64,000 nt of DNA from Chrysogorgia sp. JL179-B06 (GCA_035772405.1 JAYKKM010000048.1:1181001-1245000); one strand, 5' to 3'. Positions 36,766-46,443 are shown, counted from the first letter of the stretch. Notes: a model not told the origin generated them from the letters alone. Numbers and translations: made by a program.

Positions 36766-38905
36766 TTTTAATAGATTGGTTAACCAAATTACACCACAAC
36801 GAAAGTTGATCATCCAGTGCACATGACAGTGAAAAATCACATTAGTTATTGCAGGATGTTGATTGAAAAACACTGAAACAATGTGCCTATCATTGCTGAA
36901 CAACATGCCTAATCATGGCTGAACATTGATAATGATAAATTTATCATTATTCTCATCACAAGTACATTATTCCTCGTCATTATTTACACATATATTTGAA
37001 CAAGTTGCTCTCGATATCGATGAAACTAGTATCTGTTTTTAATATCACATAATATACCATCATTTCATGACCTGTTTCCCATCTTGGCCATGTAGCTCAG
37101 TTGGTAGAGCATTGGACTAGTAAACCGAAGGTCACGGGTTCGAATCCTGCTGTGATCGAGTAGAATTTTCCTACTTGCCCGGTGTGGTTTGTCCACTCAG
37201 AGTCATTGCCAAACATTTATCATTATCATTATTCTCATTCCGATTACATTATTCATCGTCATTATTTATGTCTGAACATTGTTGAACAAATCATTTTGTT
37301 CAGTATCAGTGTTGTTTCAACAATGTTGTTTGGTATTAATGAATGTTCACAGTTGTTGGAACAGGAAAACACAAGATTGATAGAACAATTATGTTTGCTA
37401 TTGTATGAACAATGCTGTAACAGCATTACTACCATATGGCTGAACAACCTTGTTGACAACATTGTTCACAGCACAACTTGCAACAGGTTGCGTGTGTTTG
37501 TGTGTGTAGTCATTCTTACACGGCCAGAGGTAGCTGTAACTGTAGACGGTTTTGAATCTTCAGCTTCAAATTCTTCTGTGAATTGAGTCAAAAGGTAGCA
37601 CAACATCTGTAAAATAAGGTGTGAAATGAGTTGGTGAGATGATTATTATATGCTGTGTGTGTGTGTTAGAGGAACTTCACTCTCTTGGCATTGATAATTT
37701 AGATCCAGTTGTAAAATTCAATTGACACTACCAGAGATGACATTGCCATGCATAAGCGATATCTTGGAGAGCCATGTCATAGCCAGAGGTGAGACTTTGA
37801 ATACATTACAGCAGTGGTGACCAGTATTAATATAATGTAATATCCCAGCTATTATTACCTTTAAACTGTTACGGTATTGTTTCTTTGTGTCACGGTCAGT
37901 ATCTTGTTGCTCAATCACAGTGATTAGGATGTTCATAAGCTCAAGAAGGGCTACAATGTTAAAGGCAAATATTGCATCAAAGACTGGTGTATTATTAAAA
38001 ACAACAGTGCGTACATTAAAATCATTTATTAATTGGCTTGTGAGTGGTCACGCAGCTTTTCACAAAGAAGGTCGATGGTCTACGGTATACCATGTTTTTA
38101 TACACATGTAGTTTTTATTATATAAATATCGATAAAATACTAGGTTTGCATGAAGTGAAGATATCTTCACAAGTGAGTAATCATCATGGCTATTTCATTG
38201 ATTTCAATATAATAATAAAATTTTATCTTCTTATACAGTGATAATATCTCTCACTCATTCACTTCTCTCACTTGTGAGAGATATTACCTATGACACTATG
38301 ACTATGGGATACAGTATACATGTATTTCAGTTTCAAAGCTGGATATATAAAGCTGGATATGTGTGCTATGTAAGATATTGTAATTATTATTATTTTTATA
38401 CATATAAATATGGATTTTTATATTATATAAATATGGATTTTTACCTTTGTGTAAATTTTGCCAACACTCGAATTTTACTTGATTACTCACACCAGAAAAT
38501 TGTCTAAAGAGATGGTTTATATATAAATGTCAGCCATTGGCAGCATTCGTCGATGAAAATACATTTGATGATGTAAATATCGAAGTAAACAACATAACAA
38601 TTGACAAGATATGAAATTAACTCACTTTGCAACGCTAAAAAATACATCAAACTGCTCGAGAATGCAACAAGGCCCGTTGTTTTCAAGCACATCGATTGCT
38701 TCTACAGATCCAGAGAAATATGTAAGTTGTCTGTGATAATACACCATATAAAACCAGACCAAAACATAGCCAAGTCAGTACTATACTCACCTCGTATCTT
38801 GCCAGGAAGGCATCTGACAGACATGATTTCATCAACAACATACGATCCCTCTTCAGCACAAAGTAGATCATCTTTACACAAAGGAATGATGAATTCCGAT
38901 TCCAT
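18028..38905 (-). CDS. NCAPD2: condensin complex subunit 1 (NCAPD2; 32 coding exons, 1488 aa)
   Basis: HEAT-repeat subunit of condensin I, working with SMC2/SMC4, NCAPH and NCAPG in mitotic chromosome compaction (family knowledge). Exons in order: 38905-38791, 38701-38626, 38036-37859, 37606-37520, 36590-36436, 35551-35306, 34535-34388, 32242-32120, 31958-31884, 31718-31584, 31371-31278, 30061-29905, 29756-29601, 29456-29371, 28833-28688, 27969-27716, 27106-27022, 26584-26510, 26425-26364, 26220-26085, 25880-25622, 25373-25138, 23865-23757, 23463-23340, 22782-22731, 22112-22009, 21557-21380, 20742-20648, 20371-20291, 19273-19090, 18574-18433, 18341-18028. All phases agree (4467 nt). Diagnostic segments are [32 protein letters not shown] and [20 protein letters not shown] (Cnd1 domain, about residues 1065-1337). 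The tail from about residue 1385 is basic then acidic. Human NCAPD2 is 1401 aa. The weakest boundary is exon 3, where alignment with human is loose. Confidence 0.95.
19395..19680. mobile_element. fold-back element, family C copy 1
   Basis: Arms contain TCACGTTTGGGGATTTTAC, GTCAGCCGAAAATTTCATCTT and GTTATCGGATGTGATGTCAC in inverted orientation. The right end is truncated. Sister copy at 28274-28592. Located in NCAPD2 intron 29. Confidence 0.7.
19868..19955. repeat. inverted repeat around TAAAACAC/GTGTTTTA
   Basis: GTGTTTTATCAGATCTAAAA at the left is mirrored on the right, around CGGGCTACGCCCTCG. Confidence 0.55.
20459..20617. mobile_element. 159-bp fold-back element
   Basis: Arms AAATCAAATATCTAAAAAGG and TTGGTGTACTGCCGAAA are mirrored at the right end. 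The core contains ACGTTTCGAGTGAAGGACC. Related fragments with CGGCAGTACACCAA occur near 22245 and 26935. Confidence 0.7.
20784..21281. mobile_element. TTAA-type fold-back element, family B copy 2
   Basis: Begins TTAAAGAGATACTCCAGCC and ends CATTTGTATTTTGGTTAA. The internal sequence matches 16007-16494 at most positions. Ends 98 bp from NCAPD2 exon 27. Confidence 0.7.
21673..21895 (+). repeat. tRNA-like repeat, two units (NCAPD2 intron 26)
   Basis: Units contain TGTAGCTCAATAGTTAGAGC (pol III A-box-like) followed by CATCAGAAGGTTACAGGTTG and CACATATGTAACCTTCACTC. Same family as the arrays at 44445-45490 and 58885-59125. Confidence 0.7.
22270..22530 (-). mobile_element. tRNA-derived SINE, copy 1
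   Basis: On the minus strand a tRNA-like head has a B-box-like GGTTCAAATCC and is followed by a body with GAGAAAGTGCTGCCTTTGC and TCGGGTCTTCTCGGATAACG. Second copy at 27203-27460. Confidence 0.7.
23031..23103 (+). repeat. tRNA-like sequence with intact A and B boxes (SINE head)
   Basis: It folds as a cloverleaf: acceptor GTCTTGG with CCGGGAC, D-arm, T-arm ACAGG/CCTGT around TTCGATT, and an anticodon loop with GGC. The anticodon stem has a C-C mismatch, and GGC is not a normal eukaryotic tRNA-Ala anticodon. It is most likely a tRNA-derived SINE head related to the tRNA-like satellites in this window. In NCAPD2 intron 24. Confidence 0.6.
23654..23718. repeat. (ATC)n microsatellite
   Basis: About 21 perfect ATC units in NCAPD2 intron 23. 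Confidence 0.95.
24092..24465 (+). pseudogene. 3' fragment of a non-LTR retrotransposon polymerase ORF
   Basis: Translation shows [17 protein letters not shown], then [10 protein letters not shown], stop, [14 protein letters not shown] and [12 protein letters not shown], the conserved C-terminal region of LINE ORF2-type proteins. An in-frame TGA interrupts it and a TAG follows at 24338. A further segment in another frame has a zinc-finger remnant ([18 protein letters not shown]). It is a dead fragment inside NCAPD2 intron 22. Confidence 0.75.
25917..26027. repeat. (CTTC)n/(CTCC)n microsatellite
   Basis: CTTC tetranucleotides with a CTCC block in the middle. NCAPD2 intron 20. Confidence 0.95.
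26760..26925. repeat. CTCCACCTCCGAC tandem repeat
   Basis: Irregular copies of CTCCACCTCTCCGACCTTCG-like units in NCAPD2 intron 17. Confidence 0.6.
27203..27460 (-). mobile_element. tRNA-derived SINE, copy 2
   Basis: Same head and body as 22270-22530, with head GTGGTCTAGTGGTTACC and B-box-like GGTTCATATCC on the minus strand. NCAPD2 intron 16. Confidence 0.7.
28274..28592. mobile_element. fold-back element, family C copy 2
   Basis: Near-perfect ends TGCCTATCTCACATTTGG and CCAAACGTGAGATAGGCA. The arms include GGTCTTCCTGAG and its complement. Full-length member of the family at 19395. NCAPD2 intron 15. Confidence 0.8.
28834..29370 (-). other. NCAPD2 intron 14, GC-richer block
   Basis: 28900-29180 is GC-richer than its surroundings, carries a short direct repeat (TTATGGACCTT and CTCTCA twice), and has an open 121-codon + frame without recognisable protein features. 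Not assigned. Confidence 0.3.
30075..31245. repeat. 20-bp G-rich minisatellite filling NCAPD2 intron 11
   Basis: About 58 copies of AAAGGATAGTTAGGGAGAGT with very few variants (GGTGAG, GGACAG). The array occupies nearly all of the 1216-bp intron. Each unit contains TTAGGG. Confidence 0.95.
32278..34245. repeat. 101-103-bp minisatellite in NCAPD2 intron 7
   Basis: About 19 copies containing ACAACTAAACTGTTCTTTCT, AGAGGTCTAGTAAGGACC, GGTCTAGTGTTAGTGTAGG and GGAAACCAGAGTACC. Same unit, same orientation on the + strand, as cyclin L intron 4. Confidence 0.95.
34733..35132. repeat. 20-bp minisatellite in NCAPD2 intron 6
   Basis: About 20 copies of AACTTAGCGYAAYGTCTCAC; most variation is C/T at the CpG-flanking positions. 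Confidence 0.95.
36170..36372. repeat. palindromic CCTATAGGAATTCC repeats
   Basis: Several copies of the self-complementary CCTATAGGAATTCCTATAGG and relatives separated by TTTTGGCCCAAATCC-type spacers. NCAPD2 intron 5. Confidence 0.75.
36603..36764. repeat. (GATA)n microsatellite with GACA interruptions
   Basis: About 40 tetranucleotides, mostly ATAG, with several ACAG. NCAPD2 intron 4. Confidence 0.95.
37086..37158 (+). repeat. tRNA-Thr(AGT)-like SINE head or tRNA pseudogene
   Basis: TAGCTCAGTTGGTAGAGC (A box) and GGTTCGAATCC (B box) with anticodon loop CTAGTAA. The acceptor stem pairs poorly and the T-stem has a mismatch. NCAPD2 intron 4. Confidence 0.55.
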
Positions 38906-38994
38906 TTTCCTAGAGTATTCTCTGTATTAATCAGTCAAACAGTATTGACTTTCAGTATTTCAATAGTTCACTTTGTTGCCGCGTTTTTTTAATT

Positions 38995-39014
38995 TTCAAA
39001 TCACTTCAACCAAT
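38995..39014 (-). promoter_or_regulatory. candidate CCAAT/CHR promoter elements of NCAPD2
   Basis: About 90-110 bp upstream of the NCAPD2 ATG there is a CCAAT box (39010-39014) and, on the gene's strand, TTTGAA (38995-39000). TTTGAA matches the cell-cycle homology region bound by DREAM/MuvB at G2/M promoters. A GC-rich GCCGCG lies just downstream. CCAAT plus CHR is typical of mitotic genes (established knowledge). Function here is inference, and spacing is shorter than in the best-studied promoters. Confidence 0.3.
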
Positions 39015-39099
39015 CATATTACTCGTTCCAGCCCCTCCTCTTTCTTGGATTATCAAATCTTTCCAGAAACAACAGAGAACGAAGCTAGAAAAAAAGAAC

Positions 39100-39158
39100 A
39101 TGTCGAAGAAATCATGGAAAACTTCATGCCAGTGGTCAAAGATAACAGCTGTTGATTT
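39100..39158 (+). other. possible first exon of a gene divergent from NCAPD2
   Basis: An ATG opens 19 codons (MSKKSWKTSCQWSKITAVD) followed directly by a strong donor-like GTAAGTAC. It lies about 195 bp from the NCAPD2 start in the opposite direction, as in a bidirectional promoter. I found no matching downstream exon before 42.2 kb, so this may be chance. Confidence 0.15.
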
Positions 39159-39294
39159 GTAAGTACAGTTTGTCAATTTTTATGTAGTTTTTCAAGTTAT
39201 TTCTAGTTTATTATAGCCTTAGTTTCACCATATCCTATAGTTTTGGTTCGTGTTGAGTCTGTTCAATTGACACTGTCGATTTTACTCATAGAAC

Positions 39295-39474
39295 CAGGCG
39301 CGGATTTAGAAGTTAGTCGCATAAATTAGATTTAGAATTTGCAATTCAAAATACCTGTGAATAACAATCCTATTGGATAGGTTTTTGTTCTGAATTATTC
39401 TTAAGAAAAGCATAACCAATAGGGTTGTTCATGAAGTGTCTAATTTATGCGACTAACTTCTAAATCCGCGCCTG
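39295..39474. mobile_element. hAT-like MITE, 180 bp, perfect 8-bp TSD
   Basis: Ends CAGGCGCGGATTTAGAAG and CTTCTAAATCCGCGCCTG, flanked by the identical octamer CATAGAAC (39287-39294 and 39475-39482). CAG..CTG ends and an 8-bp duplication are the hAT hallmark. Confidence 0.85.
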
Positions 39475-41464
39475 CATAGAACTATATAAATCTATATTAA
39501 ATTGCCTAAACGGTTTTTAAACACAATATTCCAACGCAATACTATATTTTTAACGCTTTAACTATGTGTTGACCAGTTATTTTCTTATCAGTTTCCATTG
39601 GAAACTGATGAAAAAGGTCGAAAAACACCTAATGCATATTAGGCATACGGCAACAAAACATTTGTTTGCCCGCGAACCATTGCAAAGAATTTAAAAATAA
39701 TTTCCCATCACATTTTCTTCGTAAGTTGCCTAGACGTACAAGTCCGAAGTTTGCCAAGTTAATCCCTCCATCATTGGCAAATTTTGGCAAATTCAAAATG
39801 GCGGCGTTCAAGGAGGCATTGCTGTACTACTTTTCGTCTACTAACTCCAAGTTTTCCCACATTCACTACAGCAGTGTATAAATTAACACAACAATAATAA
39901 TGTTGCACTGCATTAAAATATTTATCAATAGTTTCTCCTCTGTTTATCTCTATCAAAAGCTCTAAATTATGACCTTGAAAATTCAATAGAAATTACCTTA
40001 AAAAATCACAAAAAAATTGAGAGCAGATAATCTTAGCATTAGTAGAAACTAATTTGTTTGTTAATTTTTTTTATTATTACAAAAAGCAAATATTACTCTA
40101 CAGAAAATGCATTATATTTTGTCACCTGTTATCTTTATAACATTTTATTATATGGCTTGGCTCTCTTCCTCAGTAATTCTTTCCAAAATGAAAATTTGCT
40201 GAGACTTCCAGTCAGTTATTGACATACTTATATTAAAACCAAAAAAAAATTTGGGAACACCAACCTTGTTTAGAAGATATGGCATGTCGCAGGTCACCTC
40301 TTACTCAGTATGGTGACATCATTGTGACCAATTTACGAGTTGAGTAAAAGCCGCATTGCACAACTTTTTCTTGAACCTTTTGACAAAGATAATTTTTTAT
40401 TTTTCGCAACTAGTAATAATAATATATAAGTATAACTACAGTAGTAATAGCAAACAGCGTTTATTATGATAAAGAAAGGTCGTTTCCCATATTCTTTGAC
40501 ATGTTATTTGAAGAAACATTCATCAAAAATGTAAAATATTGTAAGTTGTAGAAATGATTTTTTCTAAGTTTCTGTTATAACACGTAAAAGTGGCAGAAGA
40601 AAATAATTAGTAAGGAAAAAATTATGGTCACCGACCTTCTTTAAGAACTATGGCCTTAAAGCGGCATTATCAAGTAGTTTACAAACCTACTTGCACAGGG
40701 AGCCCTAGCTAGACTCACTTGTGTAACCGTTCTCAGAAAAAAATTGATTTAGTCGCTTAATAACTCTTACCTACCAGTACATAAGTGGCCATTGTTAGAT
40801 TTGGCACTAAATTGTCCTAAAATGGAAGTTTTTGAAAGTGTTGCATAATGGCCATAAAAACACTGATTATTGGATGTGCGCAGTAAATGTGCACAATGCA
40901 AAACTGAGGAATCACCTTAACACAGCTTTTCTGCAGTCTGATTGGTTGCCGACTAGTCATTACAAAACAACCAAAAAGACCGTGGGCAGGATAATCTTGC
41001 TATCGCCTTGTGTTTTATCACCCCATCTATACTTCAAATTAGAAGTAATTGTTTCTGAATTATTTTATAAAAATAATAGAAAATGATTGAAACACTTGTG
41101 AAGTAATAAAAACACTTGAGAAGTTGCAAAAGTACTCAACCTGCCACTGGTGAATTCACAGAACAACAAAAAGTTCACATGTACTGTACTGTATTTAAAA
41201 AAAAATTAACATTATATATACAGTTTGTGATTTTGCATTGTATGTAGTTTGTGACATTTAAATTAGTTACCTAGCAACCAAAATTTTGATTCAGTTTGTG
41301 ACTAACAAAGATAATTAGCATCATTATTTTATAGCATTGTTATTATAACATAGTTCATCCTTAGGTCCATTTTTAAATGTCAAAATTCTCATAAACTACA
41401 GCAGTGGCATATAACTATAAATTAGGAACAGAATGGAATGCCACACACAACCTTTACTCTCAAT

Positions 41465-42027
41465 CAGGGCTCAAAATAATGGCTGGTCAACGGACAATAA
41501 CCAGCCAAAAATGCCTCTTGACCGGTCACTTTTTTACCTCACCGGTCATTTTGACCAGCCAACACATTTGTATGCCTTCCGATAGAATTTGAAATCGTTT
41601 TTTCTCTTCGGCATATCTGCTGAAATCTTGTCAGAGAAAGACTGTATATTTCGAGGTATATTTCATGGCGCGTATGCAATTTCACTGTAAGTACGTCAAG
41701 TTTCGTATGACAAAAACATTGTTTGTTCTTGTCCAAAACGTAAATATACATGTATGCTGGTTGCACTTGAAACGTTTCGATTTTGTTTCGGAGGAAGGAC
41801 TGGGTGAGCAGAGTGACGACGAGGAAGCAATGGAGGAGGGTAGACGTCGAGGGTACAGACTCAGTCAAGCAAGATAACACTTTGATAAGAGAGCTGGCTG
41901 AGTTTGAATTGCTTCACTGTAAGTGTATGCGTATTAATGACCGGTCAAAAACAGATTTTGACCGAGCTAAAATCAAGTTGACCGGTCATTTTGACCGGCG
42001 ACCTACCGGCCATTATTTTGAGCCCTG
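41465..42027. mobile_element. hAT-like non-autonomous element, 563 bp, perfect 8-bp TSD
   Basis: Ends CAGGGCTCAAAATAATGG and CCATTATTTTGAGCCCTG, flanked by CTCTCAAT on both sides (41457-41464 and 42028-42035). Subterminal GACCGGTCA motifs recur in both orientations. No transposase is present. Confidence 0.9.
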
Positions 42028-42208
42028 CTCTCAATAAATGACCATTTAATCTGATTTTTCAAATAATATTTCAATAAAACAGCCTTCAGAGATTCTGTAA
42101 TGGTATATGGCTGCCATCTGCCCTATCTAGTTATGCCAATGAAATACAATAAATTCAAAAGACTAAATATTTATCAATGAGTAATTCTTATAAAACATTA
42201 TATGGTTT

Positions 42209-45200
42209 TTATTCCAAGCCCTCTGAATGAGTTTCATCTTTGTCGTTTAGTTTTGTATATTCAGCTTCTTTCGTAGTATTGTGTGGTGAATCTGGGTTTT
42301 CTTTGCTATTCTTTATCCCATAAAAAAAGTAGATAGACAACCCTATAAAGGTAAAGGTAAAGGTGTCATGCTAATCATCCTACGAACTACACGACGGACG
42401 CAGCTCAACGCGGCCGAGTCGAAGGTTTAGTAAAGGCGCCACAGGCTGCCACCATACGACCCATGCATGATGACCTTGGAGCACAGCTAAAGTTAGGGAG
42501 GAAGGGAAACCGGAGAACACTGAGAAAAACCCTCGAAGCACGGGAGAGAATCAATAACTCTACTCACATAAATCTCATGAAGCTCAGGAATCGAAACGAG
42601 GTAGTCACCCATCCAAGTACTAACCTCGTCCGATTGGGCTTAACTTCAGAACTCAGCGGTGAGAAGCAGCGCGCTAGAAGCAGCGCGCTAACAGCACGCG
42701 CCACCCGTATAAAACATAATTATAAATATAAAACATAATTAGTAAAATTTTACTAATAAGTAAATATGGTAAATTATTATTAAACAGGGTTGGCAGAGCT
42801 GGGTGCTGGAAAAACAGTAAATACAAAACACTAAAGATACAATATTGGTGATACAATAAATCACCATCTTTCTTCTGCTCCTCTGCAGGCTCTTATTTTA
42901 CAGCTCGATCGAGCCGAGCAATTCTGCGTGCAGAATATTTACAGAAAGTATAATATGTTTAGCAAGCTTTTGTTTGAATTCAAAAATGGTAGAAAATTTT
43001 AGAAAAATTTCTAGGCAATCAGACACACCTTTTCTGAAAATGGTATCAAGAATTATCCAGAGGTCAATGTTATCTGCCGAAGGCTGAGGTGGATAACATT
43101 ACAGAGATCTGGATAATTCTTGATATCATGTGTAAGCCGAATCCAATAATTGTTTTATTATACAATTATAAATGTAGAAGCCCTTTAGGGAGTTCGCAAG
43201 TAAGCCACGCAAAGACAATTACGTCACCTACAGACAATTTTTGATATCTTGTATGCGGCAAGACATCAAGAATTGTCTGTAGGTTTTTTAGCCAATCACA
43301 ATCGAGATTGTACGAGTATTGTATCATAATATGTGTTCTTACCAAATGTCATCCAAACGACGAACCTTATCCAGGTATAAAAAGATAACATCAATATCAG
43401 ATATATATTGACAAATATGGATAACAGAGGAACTAGAGGTACCAGTGGGACTTTGAAGGGTATCTCATTCTTTGATTGTGGCTGATACGATATGACTTGT
43501 ACAACAAAGAGCATGGAGAGCAATAAAAATACCACAAAGATAGACAAGACTGGATGCATTGCTGTAAAGGAGTTCAATCCGTAGATCAAACAGGCGTCCA
43601 CTGTTATTGACAGAGCAATGAATACTGCTGATGCTACTTTAACTACATGGTAAGTATCTGGTGTTGGTTCTGTCACTTTCCATCCAATTAATGTTTCATA
43701 GAACAACGTCAACCTGTTTCTTTTTACATCTTTTGATTCATCACGATTCACTGGCTGCTGTTCATCGTTCTCTCTCTGCAGCAATTCCTCATCTTTATCG
43801 ATGCTCGAGTTTAGGACTATGCCAAGTTCTATGTCGGTCTTTGATTCTTGCTCTTCCCCAACGCTTTCTGAGCGATCTATTTGAATCCCTGAATCCCCAG
43901 GTCTGTATCGCAATAGTAGTACACACAATGCCACTATGGTATACGCCAGTAATGTACCAATGGATAGCATTTCCACCAATGAAATCAAATCCAGCAACAA
44001 TGCCAACACAGCTGTCATTATGCCAGAGATAGCACAAGCGATAACAGGCGTCTCTGTGCGTTCATTAATGTGTCCAAGAAAACCAAATATAACCCTGTCG
44101 GTTGCCATGGCGTAGAAGATTCGCGGAAGAGGAAACATTTGGGCCGTTAAATTTGCTAGCAATGCAAACGTTGCTCCCATGGCTACAAAATATTTCCCAA
44201 CTGGGAAGCCTCTCTTTTCGTAGGCACTGGTAATGGAGGTGTACTCTACTAGTTCATAGTAAGGGACCAGTAGTGTCTGGGCAACGGCAACACCAAGATA
44301 GGCAAACAGAGAAAATACTAAAAAAAACACAACAAAGGTTAAAGACTTAAGTATTGTTAATCCAACCATTGAGTTATGTGAACACTTTTTATGTGAACAC
44401 ACTGGTGATAGTATGGAGTTTCTCACAATTATCAAACACTAAGCTTCTATGACCAGTGAGATGCTCTAACCAGTGAGCTACATGGACTAAGATGGTAGAG
44501 TGAAGGTTACATATGTGTACAACCTGTAACCTTCTAATGACCAGTGAGATGCTCTAACCATTGAGCTACATAGACTAAGATGATAGAGTGAAGGTTACAT
44601 ACATGTATGTGTACAACCTGTAACCTTCTAATGACCAGTGAGATGCTCTAACCATTGAGCTACATGGACTAAGATGGTAGAGTGAAGGTTATATATGTGT
44701 ACAACCTGTAACCTTCCAATGACCAGTGAGATGCTCTAACTATTGAGCTACATGGACGCAGACGATGAGTGAAGGTTACATATGTGTACAACCTGTAACC
44801 TTCTGATCACCAGTGAGATGCTCTAACCATTGAGCTACATGGACTAAGATGATGAGTGAAGGTTACATATGTGTACAACCTGTAACCTTCTGATCACCAG
44901 TGAGATGCTCTAACCATTGAGCTACATGGACTAAGATGATGAGTGAAGGTTACATATGTGTACAACCTGTAACCTTCTGATCACCAGTGAGATGCTCTAA
45001 CCATTGAGCTACATGGACTAAGATGATGAGTGAAGGTTACATATGTGTACAACCTGTAACCTTCCAATGACCATTGAGCTACATGGACTAAGATGATGAG
45101 TGAAGGTTACATATGTGTACAACCTGTAACCTTCCAATGACCAGTGAGATGCTCTAACCATTGAGCTACATGGACTAAGATGGTAGAGTGAAGGTTATAT

Positions 45201-46443
45201 ATGTGTACAACATGTAACCTTCTGATGACCAGTGAGATGCTCTAACCATTGAGCGACATGGACTCACATGATAGAGCAATCATGGTCACATACTGTAGGT
45301 CATCAGCAGGTTACAGGGGTGCATGCATGTGAGATGCTCTAACCATTGAACTACGTGGACTAAGATGGTAGAGTGAAGGTTACATATGTGTACAACCTGT
45401 AACCTTCCAATGACCAGTGAGATGCTCTAACTATTGAGCTACATGGACTAAGATGATAGAGCAAAGGTTACAACCTGTAACCTTCTGATAATCAATGAGA
45501 TGCTGTAGCCACCTTTAGAGCAAATTGTCAAAGTTAACATGTGTACAACCTATGTAACCTTCTCATGACCTCTTAGCCCCCTGGACTAAGATAATAAAGT
45601 GATTACTGCATACGTGTTTCATATTATTTCACCAGTGACATGTTCTAACTTACTTAAACAACCAATTATCGCTCTTGGAATGGATGAACTCGGTGTCTTC
45701 GCTTCTTCTCCGCAACTTCCAACAACATCAAACCCGACAAAACAATAAAACAGAATAGCAGCTCCAGCCATCATCCCACTGAACCCAAACGGGAAAAAGT
45801 CTGACCAGTTGCTAAAATCTGCAAGAACTAGCCCACTTATGGTAATAAAGAGGATCACGACCACGTTAAGAACTAGGAAGAACCAGTTAAACGCAACAGA
45901 TTGCTTGACACCTATAGCCACCACGGACACCACTGCAACGACCGCCAAGGCAGCTAAAATATCAGGGTAATCGGATAACAGTGGAACGTTCATGGTACCA
46001 ACTATGCTTACGACGAATTTGTGGATACGTTTGTTAAGCAATGCGTCTAAAAAGGCGCTCCAGACCCTAGCCGTCGATGCTGTTCCTACGATGTACTCCA
46101 AAGCCAGGTTCCAGCCGATGGTGAAAGCACATAGTTCTCCGATGGTGACGTAGCTGTACAAGTATGCGGAGCCTGCTTTCGGAAATCTCGCGCCGAACTC
46201 AGCGTAGCAAAGACCACAGAACATAGCGGCGAAGGCAGCCATCAAGAATGATAAGATGACAGATGGTCCTGCTTTAAGTCTTGTAACTTCGCCAGTAAGG
46301 ACGTAGATACCAGTACCAATAGTGCTGCTGATAGCAAGGGCAGTGAGATCAAGCGTTGTTAAACATCGCTTGAGTGGCGTCTTCTCGAAGTCACTTGGCT
46401 TTAGATTTTTAGTTCGAGTGAATGCCGTTAGTAGCTTGTTCAT
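42209..46443 (-). CDS. SLC7A-type cationic amino-acid transporter, copy A (632 aa)
   Basis: APC-superfamily CAT transporter (SLC7A1-4 group), expected to carry Arg/Lys/ornithine across the plasma membrane with 14 membrane helices. Exons: 46443-45654, 44317-43343, 42342-42209; 1899 nt with consistent phases. It starts MNKLLTAFTRTKNLKPSDFE. TM1 holds STIGTGIYVLTGEV with both motif glycines. GLCYAEFGAR carries the conserved TM3 glutamate that is essential in mammalian CAT-1. FPFGFSGMM, FVGFDVVGSCGEEAKTP and VEMLSIGTLLAYTIVALCVL are CAT signatures. The large intracellular loop, about residues 440-500, is acidic and hydrophilic. The last exon encodes GLSIYFFYGIKNS and the cytoplasmic tail. Length matches human CAT-1 (629). 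The TAA stop overlaps an AATAAA (42208-42213), so the 3' UTR could be very short. Intron 1 is a tRNA-like satellite. Intron 2 ends in a 5S-derived SINE. Tandem paralogue of the copy at 56456-60497. Confidence 0.93.
42343..42703 (-). mobile_element. 5S-rRNA-derived SINE (SINE3 type) ending at a splice acceptor
   Basis: On the minus strand the head resembles 5S rRNA (GAAGTTAAGC, then TTAGTACTTGGATGGGTGAC, the internal promoter region). A body follows, then a tail of TTTACC repeats that runs into CTTTATAG, the acceptor of the last exon of transporter copy A. Confidence 0.8.
43040..43290. repeat. two adjacent inverted repeats
   Basis: TCAAGAATTATCCAGA pairs across 43045-43125, and CCTACAGACAATTTTTGATA pairs across 43222-43288. 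Both lie in transporter A intron 2 and share the TATC/CAAGAATT core, so they probably belong to one element family. Confidence 0.5.
44445..45490 (-). repeat. tRNA-like satellite in transporter A intron 1
   Basis: About 12 tandem units of roughly 86-90 bp. In minus orientation each reads TGTAGCTCAATGGTTAGAGC (A-box-like), CAGAAGGTTACAGGTTG, then CATATGTAACCTTCACTC. The B box has decayed. The array occupies most of the 1336-bp intron. Confidence 0.85.

Larger units (their letters stand above)
38906..42208. other. intergenic region between NCAPD2 and transporter A
   Basis: Contains the NCAPD2 promoter, two hAT-like elements (39295-39474 and 41465-42027) and otherwise AT-rich sequence without recognised exons. 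39480-41450 shows no supported feature. Confidence 0.5.

Noticed and set aside
38445..38503. A 59-nt segment on the minus strand with good splice sites between NCAPD2 exons 2 and 3
   Set aside because: Its length is not compatible with the phases of the flanking exons, while exon 2 joins exon 3 (38036) directly in phase.
42463..42738. A 91-codon + strand frame
   Set aside because: It lies antisense in the 5S-derived SINE.
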